Source: Candidatus Gastranaerophilales bacterium
GTDB lineage: Bacteria; Cyanobacteriota; Vampirovibrionia; Gastranaerophilales; Gastranaerophilaceae
Reading direction: 5' to 3'
DNA: 36,474 bases
Assembly (NCBI GenBank): GCA_944325705.1
Contig: CALVBB010000020.1
Location: forward strand, 1 to 36,474
The translations under genes and the position numbers were made by a program. Positions 22,946 through 31,300 of the stretch are shown here, piece by piece. The stretch's first letter is position 1; every line of letters starts with the position of its first letter. The notes below the pieces were generated by a model. That model had not been told where the DNA came from and made no database searches. It saw only the letters and a program-made list of their open reading frames with translations.

Positions 22946-23738
22946 GATGCCGCCAAGAAGTGAAAATTCCCATAAAGGAACATTCGGAAGAGTTTTGAAT
23001 ATTTCGGGTTCTGATTATATGCCCGGGGCTGCATTATTATCTAGTCTTGCCGCATTAAAAATCGGATGCGGATATGTTTTTCTGGCGGCCTGCGAAAGGG
23101 TAATTGATGCTGTTGCTGCACAGACACAGAATGTGGTATTTACACCTCTTTCGGATATTTCTAATCAGTTAAAGCTGGCAGATGTTTTACTCATTGGCTG
23201 CGGATTATCAACATCTGAGGGGGCAGAAATAGTTTTCAAAAATGTTTTAAAAAGTGTTCCGGATATTCCATGCGTTATTGATGCGGACGGTCTGAATATA
23301 TTATCAAAAATTCAATCAGCGGTGCTTCCTGAGAATACGATACTTACCCCTCATCCGAAAGAGGCCTCAAGACTTCTCAGAAAAGACATGGATGAAATAC
23401 TTGCTGATATGGAAGGTTCTGCAAAAGAAATTTCAAAGAAGTTCAGTTGTGTAACTGTTTTGAAATCGCATAACACTGTAGTTTGTTCAAAAGATTTTGA
23501 AATATACGTAAATCACACCGGCTGTAGTGCTCTTGCAAAGGCAGGCAGCGGGGATGTTCTTGCAGGCATGATAGCAGGGCTTCTTGCGCAGAAATGTGAT
23601 GCTTATTACTCGGCAAAATTAGGAGTTTATCTTCACGGGCTCTGCGGGGATATTGCAAAAAATGACCTGACCGAATACGGAGTTATGGCTCACGATTTGA
23701 TCAGGTACATTCCTTATGCTGTTAAATCTATATTATAA
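22935..23738 (+). CDS. nnrD: ADP/ATP-dependent NAD(P)H-hydrate dehydratase (CARKD), standalone
   Basis: This enzyme repairs hydrated NAD(P)H. The 267-residue ribokinase-like domain starts with SHKGTFGRVLNISGSDYMPG (substrate-binding KGxxGxxLxIxGS), continues with VIDADGLNIL and TPHPKEASRLL, and contains the nucleotide-binding NHTGCSALAKAGSGDVLAG (the GSGDVL motif with the catalytic Asp). In most bacteria the partner epimerase NnrE is fused at the N-terminus; here the dehydratase is standalone, with no epimerase domain in this window. It is the last gene of the operon and converges on the gene at 23741-24061 with only two bases between stop codons. Confidence 0.92.
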   Translation: MDFKMPPRSENSHKGTFGRVLNISGSDYMPGAALLSSLAALKIGCGYVFLAACERVIDAVAAQTQNVVFTPLSDISNQLKLADVLLIGCGLSTSEGAEIVFKNVLKSVPDIPCVIDADGLNILSKIQSAVLPENTILTPHPKEASRLLRKDMDEILADMEGSAKEISKKFSCVTVLKSHNTVVCSKDFEIYVNHTGCSALAKAGSGDVLAGMIAGLLAQKCDAYYSAKLGVYLHGLCGDIAKNDLTEYGVMAHDLIRYIPYAVKSIL

Positions 23739-23740
23739 AA

Positions 23741-24061
23741 TTATCCAAAGAAATTGAAATTTGGTTCAATTGTTGCCGGTTTAGTTTCATTAAATTTCGG
23801 AACAATAGATTTGCTTATAGCTATAGACTGCATAGTTTTGTCATGTCCAATTGCTCTTTGAGTTGTAGGAACATTTCCAAAATATGCACCAACACCTACA
23901 TACTGGTTAGATCTGGCAGCTTTCTGGTTTGAATTAATAAGCATGCGTGCGGCTTCCTTTGTTTTTTCTGCTGCTAATTTAGCCTGTTGTGATGCTTTTT
24001 TCTGCAGATAAGCTTTAGCCATATTGCCGCTAAAAGAAACTGCGTTAATTGTGTTGTTCAT
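23741..24061 (-). CDS. Small protein of unknown function, 106 aa, with SFSGN motif
   Basis: I do not recognise this protein. It starts MNNTINAVSFSGNMAKAY and has a central Ala/Lys/Gln-rich helix (QKKASQQAKLAAEKTKEAAR, likely coiled coil) and a low-complexity, Gly/Asn/Pro/Thr-rich C-terminus ending PNFNFFG. No signal peptide or membrane segment is seen. A good ribosome binding site (AAGGAG) precedes the ATG by about 6 nt. The VSFSGN near the N-terminus echoes the SFKGN of the protein at 2603-3055, and I suspect a lineage-specific family of small proteins with this motif. It is convergent with nnrD. Confidence 0.7.
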   Translation of the reverse strand: MNNTINAVSFSGNMAKAYLQKKASQQAKLAAEKTKEAARMLINSNQKAARSNQYVGVGAYFGNVPTTQRAIGHDKTMQSIAISKSIVPKFNETKPATIEPNFNFFG

Positions 24062-24285
24062 TTTTTCTCCTTTTTAATTCATTACGGGGTAATAATATTT
24101 GGTTATATGTTATTTATAACTCATAAAAATAATAATTGCTAAAAGTATATCCTAACATTTACAAATATTAATAATAGCTAACACACTTAACACACTTAAC
24201 ACACACGCTCGCATTAAAAGCCTCGGGCATTTTACGCCACCTCCCTTAAAAGGAATGGATTAATTACCCCGCTATAACCAGTAAG
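24062..24285. other. Non-coding stretch with a short tandem repeat
   Basis: No convincing reading frame is present. The right two-thirds includes a tandem array of the 9-mer TAACACACT (three units at 24179-24205, the last with a final A). The leftmost part should carry the promoter of the minus-strand gene at 23741-24061. The remainder is A/T-rich and featureless to my eye. A hairpin-forming element begins at 24286. Confidence 0.5.
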
Positions 24286-24425
24286 AAATCTAAAATGTCA
24301 CCACGAACTGCAAGCACGAGCTGTATTAAAAAGCTCAACCCGAAGCCGGTGAATTCGCTGCACTCAGGACAGCACCTGCTTCTCTTAACCGCGGCTGTTT
24401 TTTCGTTAGGGTAACATTTATATTT
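24286..24425. repeat. Hairpin-forming intergenic element, copy 1
   Basis: The core at 24333-24381 matches copy 2 (26190-26237) at about 84 percent. Its inner stem pairs GAAGCCGGTG (24342-24351) with CACCTGCTTC (24373-24382) with one mismatch. A further shared CGGCTG...TTTCGTT block follows at 24392-24406. The ends (24286-24302 and 24409-24425) are imperfectly complementary, so the element can close into a rod. It lies in the 411-bp gap between the gene ending at 24061 and anmK. Confidence 0.6.
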
Positions 24426-24472
24426 CCCTCTGCTGCCGATTATAAATGCCTCTCCGGCACATGTTCATTTAT

Positions 24473-25603
24473 TTAGTTGTTTGTAATTTTACCTGTAATT
24501 ACGCGTTTGTTTGCACCAGTGCATTCCGGAAGATTGTTTGGAATTCCATAGTAACAGCAGTACCCCAGAACCGCAAAGGCCATGACTTCTTTAAAGTTGC
24601 TTGAAATTCCGTAGTCTTCATGCGTTTTCAGGTTTATTTCTGCAGGAAGATATTGTCTTAAATATTTCATCAGCTGTGGATTGTAAGCTCCGCCGCCTCC
24701 GATTACGGCTTCTTCAATATCAAGTTCGGGATATATAAATCTTTCGTAAGCCTGCGCAATTGTTTTTGCAGTGAGTGCTGTAAGTGTTGCGATAACATCA
24801 GCCGGATTTTCCGGTGCAAAGCGCAGGGCATTTTCTATATATTGTCCTGAAAAATATTCTCTGCCGGTAGTTTTGGGAGGGTTACGGAAATAGTATTCGT
24901 CCTGTAGCAGACAGTCAAGCCAGCTTGATGAAATGTTTCCGGATTTGGCAATTTTTCCGTCTTTATCATAAGGCATGTTAAAGAATTTTTGCATGCAGTA
25001 ATCAATCATCATATTGCCAGGCCCTGTATCAAATCCGAATGTCGGATGGGAGTGTGATATGACCGTAACATTTGAAATTCCTCCGATATTTTGGACGGCA
25101 ATATTTTTACCTGTTTTCTTAAACCATTTTTCATCGGCAAAGCAAACAAGAGGCGCCCCCTGTCCGCCGGAGGCAATGTCCGCTTCCCTGAAATTTGATA
25201 TAGTAAGGCAGCCTGTTTCTTGGGCAATAACAGAACTTTCGCCAAGCTGCAGAGTGCTTTTCAGACTTATACCGTCCAGTTTTTCATCAAACGGAAAGTG
25301 GTAGACTGTCTGACCGTGGCTTGATATAAAATCAGGTTTGCCGTGTTCTGAAATTAAAACCTTACAAGCATCAGCAAAGCAGTGTCCTATTGCAAAATTC
25401 ATCAGGCAAATATCTTTGACGTTAGCGTTTCCGGAAAATATCTGAAAAATTTTTGCTCTTATGTGTTCGGGATATTTGTAGTTAATTCCCTGAATAAGTT
25501 CACAGCTCAAATCCGGATGAACAATGCAGAGTCCTGCATCAATACTGTCGCATGAAGTTCCTGACATGAGTGCTATAATTTTTTTATCTTTTAATTCATC
25601 CAT
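24473..25603 (-). CDS. anmK: Anhydro-N-acetylmuramic acid kinase
   Basis: AnmK phosphorylates and opens 1,6-anhydro-MurNAc released during peptidoglycan turnover, feeding it into MurNAc-6-phosphate for recycling. The 376-residue protein shows the ASKHA-type ATP-binding start ALMSGTSCDSIDAGL (about 11-25), the SSHGQTVYHFP segment, QNIGGISNVTVIS with the following GFDTGPGNMMIDY (the catalytic Asp-containing motif) and GGGGAYNPQLMKYL near the C-terminus. The length and all motifs are as expected. The start at 25603 follows an A-rich stretch rather than a strong Shine-Dalgarno sequence, so translation initiation is weak or unusual. The gene is flanked by long intergenic regions on both sides. Confidence 0.92.
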   Translation of the reverse strand: MDELKDKKIIALMSGTSCDSIDAGLCIVHPDLSCELIQGINYKYPEHIRAKIFQIFSGNANVKDICLMNFAIGHCFADACKVLISEHGKPDFISSHGQTVYHFPFDEKLDGISLKSTLQLGESSVIAQETGCLTISNFREADIASGGQGAPLVCFADEKWFKKTGKNIAVQNIGGISNVTVISHSHPTFGFDTGPGNMMIDYCMQKFFNMPYDKDGKIAKSGNISSSWLDCLLQDEYYFRNPPKTTGREYFSGQYIENALRFAPENPADVIATLTALTAKTIAQAYERFIYPELDIEEAVIGGGGAYNPQLMKYLRQYLPAEINLKTHEDYGISSNFKEVMAFAVLGYCCYYGIPNNLPECTGANKRVITGKITNN

Positions 25604-26131
25604 CTTTTTATTTACCCGAAAATGTGTAATTACGATTTAAAAAATCAACTAATCCCCAAATACTCCTGCATAAACATTTTTTCTAAATTAACCTAAATAA
25701 TAAAAAAATATATCCCTAATCTTTTCTTACACCTCAAGTAAAAACTTTTTAACCTTTTAAAATTTTTTTCTATCCTTTAATCCTCTCGCAAGAATTACTT
25801 AGCCATCACCTCTTTTTCTTTCTCTTACCTTGATGTTATCTCTCAAATCTCCCCTATCCGGCAGCCGGATTTATCCATCTGTGTAATTTACTTTATTTGT
25901 TTTCCACAAGTATTAATGTAAAACTAAGTAAAATAATTGACAAGCAAAAAAAAATTAATTATTATTTACAATTGACCATGCCCCCCGCTCTAATCATAAA
26001 AAATTCAAGTTCTTAAATCTTAATGAAGATTTTTTAATGAAATTACGTAAAATTTTAAAGAGTTTTTTGTTGACAAATTAAATTCCGTGAAAATAAACAG
26101 ACCATGCTTATTTGAATAAATAAAAATTTTA
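25604..26131. other. Long A/T-rich non-coding stretch
   Basis: About 530 bp with no supported gene on either strand; all frames are short and of biased A/T composition. It must contain the promoter of anmK near its left end. One C-rich spot (CCCCCCGC at about 25981) and a single TTTTCCACA sequence (about 25900) stand out, but I see no array of DnaA boxes. The hairpin element begins at 26132. Confidence 0.5.
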
Positions 26132-26305
26132 AAGTACAGAATAATCAAAAATCTGAGCTGTAACTGCATTCGCTAGCCGCTTGTAATCTGCTCAACCTGA
26201 AGCAAGTGAACTCGCTGCGATCAGACAGCACTTGCTTTTGAATTTGTTTCGCAGAACAACGGCTGCTCATTTCGTTGAAGTCAGATTTTTAATTATTCTG
26301 TACTT
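26132..26305. repeat. Hairpin-forming intergenic element, copy 2, with 25-bp inverted ends
   Basis: The ends at 26132-26156 and 26281-26305 are inverted repeats of 25 bp with one mismatch (AAGTACAGAATAAT... and its complement). Inside lie a second stem (AGCCG at 26175-26179 with CGGCT at 26260-26264) and a third, perfect 9-bp stem (AAGCAAGTG at 26200-26208 with CACTTGCTT at 26229-26237). The whole 174 bp can fold as one rod. It lies about 118 bp before the first WYL regulator gene and shares its core with copy 1. Confidence 0.7.
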
Positions 26306-26398
26306 AATCTGTATTACTACATAACAGTGTGATTGAAGCCTTATTAAAATATTCCGGAGTAATTGTAAATTGTAGCCAATTTTAGAATTTTGTAATAT

Positions 26399-26413
26399 TA
26401 TAATAGGAAGGAG
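26399..26413 (+). promoter_or_regulatory. -10 box and ribosome binding site of the WYL operon
   Basis: TATAAT at 26399-26404 is directly followed by GGAAGGAG (26406-26413), 10 nt before the ATG at 26424. The leader is therefore very short (about 12-14 nt), and the transcript start would fall inside or at the edge of the Shine-Dalgarno sequence. No -35 box is evident. Confidence 0.5.
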
Positions 26414-26423
26414 CAGCTTTTTT

Positions 26424-27365
26424 ATGAAAGAGTTTTTGAAAAACAATAAGGTTACATACAACTTGATGTCCTTTACCGGCTTCAAATCACTTCTTGTTTT
26501 TTCTCTTTTGCTTGAATCTCCTAAGTCCTATCTTGAAATTAAAGATTATTTTGAAAAGAACGAATTTATAAAAGAGTCTATTTCTATAGATACATTGAGA
26601 GTTTATCTGACCTCATTACGAATGGCTGGTTGCGAGATAATAAGAGCAAAAAAGACTGAAGGCTCAAAATACAGAATGGTTTCACATCCATTTGAACTTT
26701 CGCTTAATGCTGATCAGATAAAAAGTATTACCAAAGTTTATAAGGCTTTGTCAAAAAATATTAAACTTGAAGAGCTAATAATGCTTGACACATTTTTATA
26801 TAAACTGGCAGACCGGCTTCACAACAAAGATTTCAAAGAGGCAATTGAGGCGGTTTCTCCGCTTTTCGGGCTGGATATAGCCCTGCTGGATGAACTTTTA
26901 AAATGTGCTTCCGCAAAAAGGCAGATAACTATCGAGTATAACTCTCCGCGTTCCGGCGTTAAACCTATTGAAATAATTATTGATAAACTCTGTTTTAATA
27001 ACAATAAGCTTTATCTATACGGAACAGGGCTGGAATATAATCAGTATACCTATCTTCCGGTTTCGAGAATTAAGAGGATTATTGAGATTAAATTAAAAAA
27101 TGCCATGATAGCTCCCCCGGAAAATATTATCATCGGTTTTGAAATTAAAACACGACAATCAGAGTTTAAGCTCGGTGAAGATGAGAAAATTATTGAGATA
27201 AAAGAGAACAGTATTGTTGCTGAATTAAGTACATCTAATCCCTTTATTGCAAAGCAGAGGATACTTTCTCTCGGTTGTGCCTGCAAAGTTTTATATCCGG
27301 AATCCTTTAAAAATGATATTATTGAAACTCTTAAACGCATGAAGGAGGGTTACTTCCTTGGCTAG
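26424..27365 (+). CDS. HTH-WYL domain transcriptional regulator, first of a tandem pair
   Basis: The 313-residue protein has an N-terminal winged-helix-type region (about 1-95, including IDTLRVYLTSLRMAGCEIIR in the recognition-helix and wing position) and a C-terminal WYL domain (about 155-240), where ITIEYNSPRSGVKPIEIIID and KLYLYGTGLEYNQYTYLPVS form the SH3-like beta-barrel that binds nucleotide or DNA ligands in this family. A C-terminal extension (WCX-type, about 245-313) follows. WYL regulators sense ligands such as ssDNA or cyclic nucleotides. The next gene, also a WYL regulator, begins eight bases before this gene ends. Together the pair resembles PafB/PafC of Actinobacteria. Confidence 0.8.
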   Translation: MKEFLKNNKVTYNLMSFTGFKSLLVFSLLLESPKSYLEIKDYFEKNEFIKESISIDTLRVYLTSLRMAGCEIIRAKKTEGSKYRMVSHPFELSLNADQIKSITKVYKALSKNIKLEELIMLDTFLYKLADRLHNKDFKEAIEAVSPLFGLDIALLDELLKCASAKRQITIEYNSPRSGVKPIEIIIDKLCFNNNKLYLYGTGLEYNQYTYLPVSRIKRIIEIKLKNAMIAPPENIIIGFEIKTRQSEFKLGEDEKIIEIKENSIVAELSTSNPFIAKQRILSLGCACKVLYPESFKNDIIETLKRMKEGYFLG

Positions 27366-28281
27366 ATTGAGTGAAAAATATAATGATTCGGTATTGAAAA
27401 TATTTGAACTTCTTAAGCTTCTTTCAAATGGAGAGGCACAGTTTTCAGATGTTATAAATATTTTTGCAGATGAAGTCGACGGCGTGAAGTCAAATTCTCA
27501 TGTAATTTTGAATAAATATCTGAATACTTTAAAGATTTTCGGACTAAAAATTAAGAAGAAAAAGAATACATACTATCTTTTAAACACTCCGTTCAGTATT
27601 GATTTAACAGAAAATGAACTTAAATCTGTACTACTCTTAAGGTCAGCGTCTGAAATCTTGCCGGAAGGTAAATCAAAAGAAAGTTTTAATAAGTTTATCA
27701 AAGAACTTGAGTTAAGATATAGTGAAAAAACAAAAATTTTGCTCCAATCTATTTCTCCTGATGAAAATTTCGATTTGTCATGCTATTTTGCAAAATTTAA
27801 AGACAGGATAAATGACTGCGAAAAATACTGTCAGGAAAAACAAAAACTTGAAATAGCTTATGTTGCCGGCGATGAATTTCAGTCTATAATATGCTCGCCG
27901 AAAGAGGTTAAGTACCAGAATAGAAAAGTATGTTTCAGTGTCTATAACCAGCTTAGCCGTCAGATATTTGATATTCCTATTGACTGTATAAAATCAATCA
28001 GGCAGCTTCCGACGATTTCCAGTGCGCCGGAAATTAGCATGACAGTTGTTTTCAGGCTTAAAGAGCCTCTTTCAAAATCTTATAAACTGAAAGAGTGGGA
28101 ATATGCAAAAGGATTTGATGAGCAGGGTAATCTTACAGTAATAAATACAAACGAAGATTTTGACGTACTTTTTGCACGCTTATTGAAGTATGCTGATAAA
28201 TGCGTTATTGTTTCACCGAAATTTTTGAAAGACCGTATGGTTTCCATTATTGATAAAACTCTGGAAAATTATCAGGATTAA
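27358..28281 (+). CDS. HTH-WYL domain transcriptional regulator, second of a tandem pair
   Basis: The 307-residue protein begins with TTG (27358), placed 8 nt after a strong AAGGAGGG that overlaps the end of the preceding gene; no ATG nearby fits better. The N-terminal half has a winged-helix-like region (VILNKYLNTLKIFGLKIKKK about 48-67, with the YYLLNTPFSIDLTENELKSV turn typical of this family). The C-terminal part is a WYL-like barrel (LEIAYVAGDEFQSIICSPKE; KVCFSVYNQLSRQIFDIPID), followed by a WCX-type extension. It is more divergent than its partner and lacks an exact W-Y-L signature. The pair lies directly upstream of dnaE (51 bp), which has its own promoter. Confidence 0.75.
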   Translation: MARLSEKYNDSVLKIFELLKLLSNGEAQFSDVINIFADEVDGVKSNSHVILNKYLNTLKIFGLKIKKKKNTYYLLNTPFSIDLTENELKSVLLLRSASEILPEGKSKESFNKFIKELELRYSEKTKILLQSISPDENFDLSCYFAKFKDRINDCEKYCQEKQKLEIAYVAGDEFQSIICSPKEVKYQNRKVCFSVYNQLSRQIFDIPIDCIKSIRQLPTISSAPEISMTVVFRLKEPLSKSYKLKEWEYAKGFDEQGNLTVINTNEDFDVLFARLLKYADKCVIVSPKFLKDRMVSIIDKTLENYQD

Positions 28282-28317
28282 TTAAAATTAACATTACCTG
28301 ATAAAATAAATCTGCCG

Positions 28318-28332
28318 TGATAAAATTAAATT
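28318..28332 (+). promoter_or_regulatory. Extended -10 promoter of dnaE, predicted leaderless start
   Basis: TGA-TAAAAT (-10 at 28321-28326) is followed by six bases (TAAATT) and the dnaE ATG at 28333. No Shine-Dalgarno sequence lies between them, although the gene could also be read through from the WYL pair 51 bp upstream. Confidence 0.6.
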
Positions 28333-31300
28333 ATGTCAAGACCTTATGTACCATTGCATGTCCACAGTGAATATTCGCTTCTGGACGGCGCTATAAGAAT
28401 AAAAGATTTAGTAAATTTTGCAAAAGAAAACGGCATGCCGGCAGTTGCTCTGACTGATCACGGTGTAATGTACGGCGATATGGAGCTTTATACAACTGCA
28501 AAAGAAAACGGTGTAAAACCTATCTTAGGCTGTGAATTTTATGTGCATGACGGTGATATTACAGAGCGCGATAAGATGCACAATCCGTGTTACCACCTTG
28601 TTCTTCTTGCAAAGGATAAAGCCGGCTATGCAAACCTTATAAAACTAGTTTCTGTTGCATGGTGCAAAGGTCGTTACATGCACCCGCGTATAAATTTTGA
28701 ACTGCTAAAAGAACACCATGAAGGGCTTATCTGTCTTTCAGCGTGTCTTGGCGGAGAGGTGCTGCAGAACCTTTTGAAAAATGATTACGAAGCTGCAAAG
28801 AAAACTGCGCAGAGTTATAAAGATTTGTTCGGCGAGGACTATTATATAGAACTTCAAGATCATGGGCTGGACGAGCAGAAACGTACAAATCCTGAACTTA
28901 TCCGACTCGCAAAAGAACTTAATCTAAAAATGGTTATCACAAACGATTCACACTATCTTTACAGGGAAGATGCAGATATGCACGATACGCTTCTTTGCAT
29001 GCAGACTAACAGCGAAAAAGATGACCCGAATCGTTTCCACTTTGCAAACAATGAATTTTACGTAAAAACCGCCGAGCAATTAAGGGATTCATTCAGGTGG
29101 ATGGATGCTGAAATGTTTGAGGAGTGTATAAATAATACCGTAGAAATTGCCGAAAAATGTCACCTGACACTTGAACTTGGAAAAAGTCCGCTGCCTGATT
29201 ATAAAGTTCCGCAGGGTTATACGATTGATTCCTATCTTGAGTATCTGGTGTATGAAGGCTGCAAAAAACGTTACGGGGAAATTACTCCGGCATTAAAAGA
29301 ACGAGTTGATTACGAAATCGGTGTAATTGAGCAGATGGGATTTGCTGCGTATTTCTTAATTACATGGGACTTTATTCATTACGCCAAAACCCACGGAATT
29401 CCTGTAGGCCCCGGCAGAGGCTCTGCTGCAGGATCTGTTGTTGCTTATGCACTTGAAATTACAGATTTGGATCCGATTAAACATAAACTCTTGTTTGAAA
29501 GATTTTTGAATCCTGAACGTTTTACCATGCCCGATATTGATATTGACTTTTGTATTGAACGCCGCGGTGAGGTAATTGATTACGTTACCAAAAAATACGG
29601 TGAGGACAAGGTCTGCCAGATTATAACTTTTGGTACTTACGCTGCTAAAGCTGCCCTCAAAGGTATCTGCAGAATTTTGAAAGTTCCGTTTTCCGAGAGC
29701 AACAAACTTGCTTCTCTTGTTGAGCCTGCTATAGAACTTGCTCAGGCAACAAATCCTAAAGCGAAAACCCTGAAAGATGCCATGCAGGTTGACGGTTCAG
29801 AATTGAAAACTCTTTATGATAAGGATGAACAGCTTCCGGCAGGAGATCCTTCTGAAGGTAAAACTGTCGGTGTCAAAAAGATTGTAGATTTAGCTGTTGC
29901 TATTGAAGGAATTAAGAATAATACAGGAACCCATGCCGCAGGTGTAATTATTGCACCTGAGCCTCTGGATCATATCCTTCCGGTACAGCCTTCAAAAGAC
30001 GGTATTGTTCAGACCGGTTATCCTCCGCATGATGTTACGGAAGTCTTGAGCCTTTTGAAAATGGACTTTCTCGGGCTGAGAAACCTTACAACTATTTATA
30101 AAACAGTCGATTTAATTAAGCAGCAGCAGGGAATTGAATTAAAGATAAATGATATTCCGCTTGATGACAAACCTGTTTATGACATGCTTATGACAGGAGA
30201 CACTGACGGAGTATTCCAGCTTGAATCGCAGGGGATGAAAAACCTTGTTAAAAAACTGAAACCTGACGTGTTTGAAGATTTGGGTGCGCTTGTTGCGCTG
30301 TTTAGACCGGGGCCGCTGGATTCCGGCATGGTTACGGACTTTGTAGAAAGAAAACACGGGCGTCAGCAGATTACTTATGCCCATCCGCTTCTTGAACCGG
30401 TTCTGAAAGATACTTACGGAACAATTGTTTATCAGGAACAGATTATGCAGGTGTTTCAGGTTCTGGCAGACTACACACTCGGTCAGGCAGACATGGTGCG
30501 CCGTATGATGGGTAAGAAAAAAGTCGATGAAATGGAAAAGCAAAAATCTAAATTCATCGAGCGTTCAGCTCAGCACGGTATGTCCTCAAAAGATGCGGAA
30601 GCTTTGTTTAACCAGATACTTGCGTTTGCATCTTACTGTTTTAACCGGTCGCATTCGGCTGCTTATGCTTTTGTAGCTTACCAGACAGCTTATTTGAAAT
30701 GTCATTATCCTGTAGAATATCTTTCAGCACTTCTATCAAGTGTTGCAGGCGATCAGGATAAAACCCAGCTTTACATAGAAGAAGCCCAGAAAAAGGGTAT
30801 AAAAGTTCTTCCTCCTGATATAAACCATTCGCAATCAACCTTCACTCCTGATGAAGGAAATATCAGATTTGGTCTTGCCTCTATTAAACAGGTCGGAGAA
30901 GGTGTTATTGAAGAAATTATAAAAGAACGCGAGGCAAACGGACCGTATAAATCAATTTACGATTATTGCAAGCGGCTGGATTCAAAATGTTCCAATAAGA
31001 AAACTCTTGAAGGATTGATTAAAGCCGGAGCTTTTTCTAATATTGAAAAAAGTCGTAAACAACTGATGGAAAATATTGACTATATTACGGCAACGGCTTC
31101 TAAGGAAGCAAAAGCAAGAGAATCCGGGCAGGGAAGTCTTTTTGACTTATTAGGTGACAGTTCTGCTGTAGAAGATGCAAAATTCCAGCTTTCAGGTTCT
31201 GATGAAGAATACGACCAGCGCCAGATTCAAATTCTGGAGAAAGAATTTTTAGGGTTTTATGTAACCTCTCATCCGCTTTCCACAATTCGTGACAAGCTGC

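Noticed and set aside
24179-24205. Three 9-bp units that might be a CRISPR-like array
   Set aside because: The units are directly adjacent without spacers and are far too short; it is a simple tandem repeat.
25604-26131. A possible replication origin in the A/T-rich region, with a TTTTCCACA sequence
   Set aside because: Only one DnaA-box-like sequence is seen, there is no cluster of boxes, and no dnaA or dnaN gene is nearby.
30139-30543. A 134-codon open frame on the minus strand inside dnaE
   Set aside because: It lies antisense to strongly conserved dnaE codons, has a Cys/His/Phe-rich composition typical of shadow frames, and no ribosome binding site.
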